A stretch of 64,000 nt of DNA from positions 181,477 to 245,476 of the forward strand of contig NZ_BPQE01000017.1 in NCBI RefSeq assembly GCF_022179085.1. The letters are read 5' to 3'. Below, piece after piece: positions 59,513-64,000 of the stretch. A program made the position numbers and the translations under genes. Origin of the DNA: Methylobacterium aerolatum. GTDB taxonomy: Bacteria; Pseudomonadota; Alphaproteobacteria; Rhizobiales; Beijerinckiaceae. Positions within the stretch are counted from its first letter, which is position 1, and the number at the start of each line of letters is the position of its first letter. The notes below the pieces were generated by a model. The model was given only the letters and a program-made list of their open reading frames with translations, made no database searches and was not told where the DNA came from.

Positions 59513-61969
59513 ATGAGCATCGAGGATCTTCGGGGGGAGGTCGAGCGGCTGCGCCGGCGCGAGAGCGAGTTGCTGGCGGAGGTCGCCCGCCTGCGTGCCG
59601 GTCAGGAACCGCACGCACCTTCGACCGCCAGCGAGGCCGGCGTCGGGACCCTCAGGCCCGATCTGCTGTTCACCGCCGCCGACAAGACGCGGATGGCGAT
59701 GATCGTCACCGACCCGAACCTCCCCGACAACCCCATCGTCTTCGCCAACCGCGCCTTCCTGGAACTTTCCGGCTACGCGGCGGAGGAGTTGATCGGACGT
59801 AACTGCCGCTTCCTCCAGGGTCCGGAGACCGACCCGGCCCACGTCGCCCGCATCCGGGATGCCATCGCGGCACGGCGGGACGTGGTCGTGGAGTTGTTGA
59901 ACTACCGGCGCGACGGCAGCCCCTTCGTCAACGAGCTCTACGTCAGCCCGGTCTTCGGCCCGCACGGCGAGCTGCTGTTCTTCTTCGGCAGCCAACTCGA
60001 CCTCACGCGTTTCCGTGAGCAGGAGGGCAACGAGCAGGAGGGCAACGCCGTCCGGCGGGGCGCCTCCTTCCGCAGCCTGCTGGAGGACGGCGAGGCCGGG
60101 TTTTGCATCATCGAGATGCGGTTCGACGGGGAAGGCCGGGCCGAGGACTACCGCTTCGTCGAGGTCAACGCCGCCTTCGAGCGCCAGTCCGGGCTCGCGA
60201 ACGCCGAGGGCCGCTGGATGCGCGAGCTCGAACCCGAGCTTGAGCGGCACTGGTTCGACACCTACGGCGAGGTCGCCCGCACGGGACGCGACGCGCGGTT
60301 CAGGGGCGCGGCGTCCCGGCTGGGGCGCGTGTTCGACGTGCATGCGGTGCGCATCGGCAGCCAGGTGCAGAACCGGGTCGCCGTGCTGTTCGAGGACGCC
60401 ACAGTCAGGCAGGAGGGCGAGGAGCGGCGGGAGGCCCGGGACCGCGACAACCTGGTCGAACGCGACCTGGTCTGGCGGACGAGCCGCGACCTGCTCGTCG
60501 TCTGTGGTCTCGACGGGAGTATCCGCGCCGTCGGCCCGGCCTGGACCGAGACGCTCGGCTGGCCGGCCGGCAGCCTCGTCGGGGTGCGCATCGACAGCCT
60601 CGTGCATGCGGACGATCAGGAGGCCGCGTCACGCGCCTTCGATATGCTGCGCGCCGGCCTGCCCCTCTCCGACCTAGACGTCCGCTTCAGGACGGCGGAC
60701 GGCGGCCACCGCTGGATCTCGTGGAACGCCATCCCGCAGGGGGACCGCTTCCACGCCACCGGCCGGGACGTGACCGAGCGTCGGGCCCTTGAGGAGCAGT
60801 TGCGTCAATCGCAGAAAATGGAAGCGGTCGGGCAGCTGACAGGCGGCGTCGCGCACGATTTCAATAACCTGCTGACCGTCATCAAATCCTCCACCGACCT
60901 CCTGAAGCGCCCGAGCCTGAGTGAGGAGCGCCGGAGCCGCTACGTCGACGCCATATCCGACACGGTCGACCGTGCCGCCAAGTTGACCAGCCAGTTGCTC
61001 GCGTTTGCGCGACGGCAGGCGCTGCGCCCGACCGTATTCGATGCCGCGCAGTCGGTGGCCGCCATCGCCGACATGGTGCGCACGCTCACCGGCGCGCGCA
61101 TCCGCGTTGAAACCGACACCGATGCCGGCCAGGATGCGGACGGCGAGCGGCTGCCCTGCCACGTCGATGCCGACCCGAGCCAGTTCGACACCGCGCTGGT
61201 GAACCTCGTGGTGAATGCCCGCGACGCGATGCAGGGCGAGGGTCGGTTGCGCATCGCGGTCAGGCGCGCCGCCCGCATCCCGACCTTGCGCTCGCACCCG
61301 GCAGTGCCGGGCGACTTCGTGGCCGTGTCGGTCTCCGACACCGGCGGCGGCATCGAGCCTGACTTGCTCGAACGCATCTTCGAGCCGTTCTTCACGACGA
61401 AGGGCGTAGGCCACGGCACCGGGCTGGGCCTGAGCCAAGTGTTCGGCTTCGCCAAGCAGTCGGGCGGCGACGTCGCGGTCGATAGCGAGGTCGGCGCCGG
61501 GACCACCTTCACCCTGTTTCTCCCCCGCTCCGCCGATGGCTCGGCTCGGGAACCCGCGCGTGACGATCCTGGACCCCTGCCCGAAGGCCACGGCACCCCG
61601 GTCCTGGTCGTCGAGGACAACGTCGAAGTCGGCGCCTTCGCCACGCAAGCGCTCGGCGAACTCGGTTACCAGGCCGTCTGGGTGAAAGACGCCCAGGCCG
61701 CCCTGGCGGAGATCGAAGCTTCAGGCCAGCGGTTCGAGGTGGTCTTCTCCGACGTGGTGATGCCCGGCATGAACGGGGTCGACCTGGCCAGGGAGATCCG
61801 GCGGCGGTGGCCCTATTTGCCGGTCGTTCTGACCTCCGGCTACAGCCACGTGCTGGCCTTCGAGGGCACCGACGGCTTCCCGCTGCTGGGCAAGCCCTAT
61901 TCGGTGGCCGACCTCAGCCGGGCCCTGCGCAAGGCCCTGCGGGAGCGGTTGGCACTGACGTTCGGCTGA
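59513..61969 (+). CDS. LOV-domain hybrid histidine kinase (blue-light sensor)
   Basis: The 818-residue protein starts with a short coiled coil (LRGEVERLRRRESELLAEVA). A LOV domain follows at about 50-165 with the flavin-adduct Cys98 in IGRNCRFLQGPETDP and NYRRDGSPFVNELYVSPVF. Two further PAS domains come next (about 185-300 and 315-425), then HisKA (EAVGQLTGGVAHDFNNLLTV), HATPase (LVNLVVNARDAMQGEG, GTGLGLSQVFGFAKQSGG) and a C-terminal receiver (VVFSDVVMPGMNGVDLAREI). It should form a flavin-cysteinyl adduct in blue light and pass phosphate within the protein. Its output partner is unknown. Confidence 0.9.
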   Translation: MSIEDLRGEVERLRRRESELLAEVARLRAGQEPHAPSTASEAGVGTLRPDLLFTAADKTRMAMIVTDPNLPDNPIVFANRAFLELSGYAAEELIGRNCRFLQGPETDPAHVARIRDAIAARRDVVVELLNYRRDGSPFVNELYVSPVFGPHGELLFFFGSQLDLTRFREQEGNEQEGNAVRRGASFRSLLEDGEAGFCIIEMRFDGEGRAEDYRFVEVNAAFERQSGLANAEGRWMRELEPELERHWFDTYGEVARTGRDARFRGAASRLGRVFDVHAVRIGSQVQNRVAVLFEDATVRQEGEERREARDRDNLVERDLVWRTSRDLLVVCGLDGSIRAVGPAWTETLGWPAGSLVGVRIDSLVHADDQEAASRAFDMLRAGLPLSDLDVRFRTADGGHRWISWNAIPQGDRFHATGRDVTERRALEEQLRQSQKMEAVGQLTGGVAHDFNNLLTVIKSSTDLLKRPSLSEERRSRYVDAISDTVDRAAKLTSQLLAFARRQALRPTVFDAAQSVAAIADMVRTLTGARIRVETDTDAGQDADGERLPCHVDADPSQFDTALVNLVVNARDAMQGEGRLRIAVRRAARIPTLRSHPAVPGDFVAVSVSDTGGGIEPDLLERIFEPFFTTKGVGHGTGLGLSQVFGFAKQSGGDVAVDSEVGAGTTFTLFLPRSADGSAREPARDDPGPLPEGHGTPVLVVEDNVEVGAFATQALGELGYQAVWVKDAQAALAEIEASGQRFEVVFSDVVMPGMNGVDLAREIRRRWPYLPVVLTSGYSHVLAFEGTDGFPLLGKPYSVADLSRALRKALRERLALTFG

Positions 61970-62071
61970 CGGGTGATGCACGCGGTTGAAAGCGTCGGCC
62001 GAGTGCGCATCCGCCAGGGACCGCGCGCGTTGTCGTTCGGCGCCAGCCGGACGCGCCAAGGGGACAAGGTC

Positions 62072-62212
62072 ATGCAATCGGACACGCCACGCCCGGGGGA
62101 CGAGCCGTTGCCACCCATCGGCGACCCGCCGCCGGACCCGGCGCCGCCCGAGGGCGATCCGCCGACGGAGCCGCCGGCACCGCAGCCACCTGGTCCGATC
62201 AACGCGTCCTGA
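62072..62212 (+). CDS. Small proline-rich protein
   Basis: The 46-residue product (SDTPRPGDEPLPPIGDPPPD, PAPPEGDPPTEPPAPQPP) is acidic and disordered. An AAGGGGACAAGG box precedes the ATG. It sits between two PAS kinase genes. The function is unknown; a similar short Pro-rich frame lies at 50379. Confidence 0.45.
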   Translation: MQSDTPRPGDEPLPPIGDPPPDPAPPEGDPPTEPPAPQPPGPINAS

Positions 62213-62321
62213 CCGCACGCGCCGCTGCGGTCGGCCGCCATTTCCGACCGTGCCACCACATCATTGAGTTTGCGTCTTCCGACCCGTCGCGGGCGAAGCG
62301 GTCGGAAACTATCGAGCCATC

Positions 62322-64000
62322 ATGCACGCACCCACACCGGACCCGGGAACGATGTCCCGCGAGGAACTGGAAGCCGAGGTTCGCCGGTTGCGTGGGCATT
62401 CGGCCTCCCTCGCGCAGATGTTCGAGCAGGCCCCGAGCTTCATCGCCCTCCTGAGCGGCCCCGAGCACCGCTTCACGCTGACCAACGCGGCCTACCAACG
62501 CATCGTCGACGGTCGCGACGTGGCCGACCGTACCGTGGCGGAGGCACTGCCGGAGGCTGCCGCCCAGGGTTACGTCGACCTGCTCGACGAGGTGTTCCGC
62601 ACCGGCCGACCTCACACGGCGACGGGTGCCAGGCTCGATCTCCAGCCCGTCGCGGGAGGGGCGATCACGGAGCGCTACCTCGACTTCGTCTATCAACCGG
62701 TCGCCGGCCCGGACGGGCGGGTCGAGGGCATCTTCGTCGAGGGCCACGACGTCACGGAGCGCACACGCGCGGAGGTCGCTCTGCGCGAGAACGAGGCGCG
62801 CTACCGGACCCTGTTCGAGAGCATCGAGGTCGGGTTCTGCATCGTCGAGATGAAGTTCGAGGGCGAACGCGCCATCGACTACCGCATCGTCGAGGCCAAC
62901 CCCGCCTTCGTCGCGCAGACCGGAGCAGACGTCGCCGGCAGGTGGGTGAGCGAGTTCGCGCCGGACCTGGAGCGGCACTGGTTCGACACCTACGGCCAAG
63001 TCGCGCTGACCGGTGAGCCCGCCCACTTCGAGCATTACGCCGACGTGTTCGGGCGTTGGTTCGACGTCAGGGCCCTGCGCACCGGCGAACCCTCCGCGCA
63101 CCGGGTCGCGATCTTCTTCTCGGACATCACCGAGAGGCGCCATGTCGAGCAGCGCGCCGAGGCCGGCGAGCGCGAGTTGCGCCTGATCGCTGACGCCCTT
63201 CCGGTGCTTATCGCCTTCATCGGCGCGGACCACGTCTACCGCTTCGCCAACGAGGCCTATGTCGACTGGTTCTTTATCCCCGCCGGCGAGATTGTCGGCC
63301 GGGACGTCCGGGACCTGCTCGGGCCGGACGCCTACGCGGCACGTCGGCCGTACATCGACCGGGCCCTCGCGGGTGAACCCGTCACCTTTGAGATGGACTG
63401 GCCCCACCGCGACGGGCGTCCCCGCGTCGCCGAGATCCGATACCTGCCGCGCCGGGACGCCGACGCTCGCGTCGACGGCTTCCACATCTTCGTGCAGGAC
63501 GTGACCGTCCGGGTGCAGACCGAGGCCCACCTCGCCCGCCAAGTCGCCGCCCGGACCGCCGAGCGCGACCAGATCTGGCAGGCCTCGTCCGACCTGCTGT
63601 GCGTGGCCAATTTCGACGGCTACTTCGTCGGCCTCAACCCGGCCTGGCCGCAAACGCTCGGCTGGACCGATGCCGAGATGAAGGCGCGCCCGTTCCTCGA
63701 TCTCGTCCACCCCGACGACGTCGAGGCGACCGTGGCGGCGGCGGAGGGTCTGTCGCGCGGGGAGGCGCAGCTCACGTTCGAGAACCGCTACCGCCGCAAG
63801 GACGGCAGCTACGTCTGGCTGTCCTGGAACGCCGTGCCGCGCGACGGGCTGATCTACTCTTCCGTACGCGACGTGACCGAGAGCAAGCGGCAAGCCGAGG
63901 CGCTGGCAAAGACGGAGGAGGCCCTGCGGCAGTCGCAGAAGATGGAGGCGGTCGGACAACTCACCGGCGGCCTCGCGCACGACTTCAACAACCTGCTCGC
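62322..64000 (+). CDS. PAS sensor histidine kinase, cut by the window end
   Basis: The frame is open to the last base (559 codons seen). It has a coiled start (SREELEAEVRRLRGHSASLA) and four PAS/PAC units: about 25-145; 155-270, with VGFCIVEMKFEGERAIDYRI; 280-400, with IADALPVLIAFIGADHVYRF; and 415-520, with ASSDLLCVANFDGYFVGLNP. The start of a HisKA domain follows (LRQSQKMEAVGQLTGGLAHD). The second PAS and the HisKA are close paralogues of those in the LOV kinase, so a hybrid architecture downstream is likely but not visible. Confidence 0.88.
   Translation, partial: MHAPTPDPGTMSREELEAEVRRLRGHSASLAQMFEQAPSFIALLSGPEHRFTLTNAAYQRIVDGRDVADRTVAEALPEAAAQGYVDLLDEVFRTGRPHTATGARLDLQPVAGGAITERYLDFVYQPVAGPDGRVEGIFVEGHDVTERTRAEVALRENEARYRTLFESIEVGFCIVEMKFEGERAIDYRIVEANPAFVAQTGADVAGRWVSEFAPDLERHWFDTYGQVALTGEPAHFEHYADVFGRWFDVRALRTGEPSAHRVAIFFSDITERRHVEQRAEAGERELRLIADALPVLIAFIGADHVYRFANEAYVDWFFIPAGEIVGRDVRDLLGPDAYAARRPYIDRALAGEPVTFEMDWPHRDGRPRVAEIRYLPRRDADARVDGFHIFVQDVTVRVQTEAHLARQVAARTAERDQIWQASSDLLCVANFDGYFVGLNPAWPQTLGWTDAEMKARPFLDLVHPDDVEATVAAAEGLSRGEAQLTFENRYRRKDGSYVWLSWNAVPRDGLIYSSVRDVTESKRQAEALAKTEEALRQSQKMEAVGQLTGGLAHDFNNLL

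Noticed and set aside
1-64000. CRISPR arrays, rRNA and tRNA genes
   Set aside because: No regularly spaced identical repeats and no recognisable rRNA or tRNA sequence were seen in the window.

Overview
The window is high-GC, dense, alphaproteobacterial chromosome. It almost certainly comes from Methylobacterium/Methylorubrum, because it carries the complete serine-cycle block of a methylotroph (sgaA-hprA-mtdA-fchA-mtkA-mtkB-ppcA-mclA, minus strand, 23813 down to 13158). ProC, ArgJ, a MucR regulator, a DUF6456-type protein and a gene-transfer-agent (GTA)-like head cluster fit the order Hyphomicrobiales.

Layout. 1-6.4 kb: UbiK-like factor, YbjN-proC, a TetR regulator with a long basic tail, a degenerate receiver, and an argJ-SIMPL-mutT operon with 4-base overlaps. 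6.4-12.6 kb: gamma carbonic anhydrase, a SsuBC/TauBC-like ABC importer whose ATPase and permease genes are separated by small opposite-strand genes, a META-domain lipoprotein-like protein, and a PIG-L deacetylase/GT2 pair. 13.1-23.8 kb: the serine cycle, with large palindromic repeats in several of its spacers. 24.3-31.3 kb: an LpxH-like phosphoesterase/GT4 pair, rnhB, a radical SAM protein, an APC permease and moaB. 31.4-37.6 kb: a GNAT, ornithine decarboxylase behind a structured RNA leader, oligopeptidase B, and mucR. 38.4-41 kb: DUF6456 protein, sufE and a PAS histidine kinase.

41-46.4 kb holds a GTA/HK97-type head-gene run (TerS-like, TerL, portal, prohead protease, major capsid) behind a strong sigma70-like promoter. 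The capsid gene is cut off at 46419 by foreign DNA that begins 5'-TG and carries three tandem copies of a short motif, as a transposon-type end does. From there to the window edge the content is accessory: a DUF6367-like protein, an orphan, a plasmid-type KfrA-like protein, a TIR-domain protein with a histone-H1-like basic tail, a GST, and then about 12 kb of sensory signalling. That block has a PAS kinase, a lone receiver and a receiver-kinase; a Crp/Fnr regulator overlapping a 1192-residue GAF/PAS HWE kinase, followed by another lone receiver; a LOV blue-light hybrid kinase; and a further PAS kinase that runs off the end at 64000. No transposase, integrase, tRNA, rRNA or CRISPR array is visible.

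Three families of intergenic palindromic repeats recur. One pair of copies is nested inside flanking inverted repeats, giving composite, MITE-like elements. Functions are assigned from recognisable motifs and gene order; no database search was possible.
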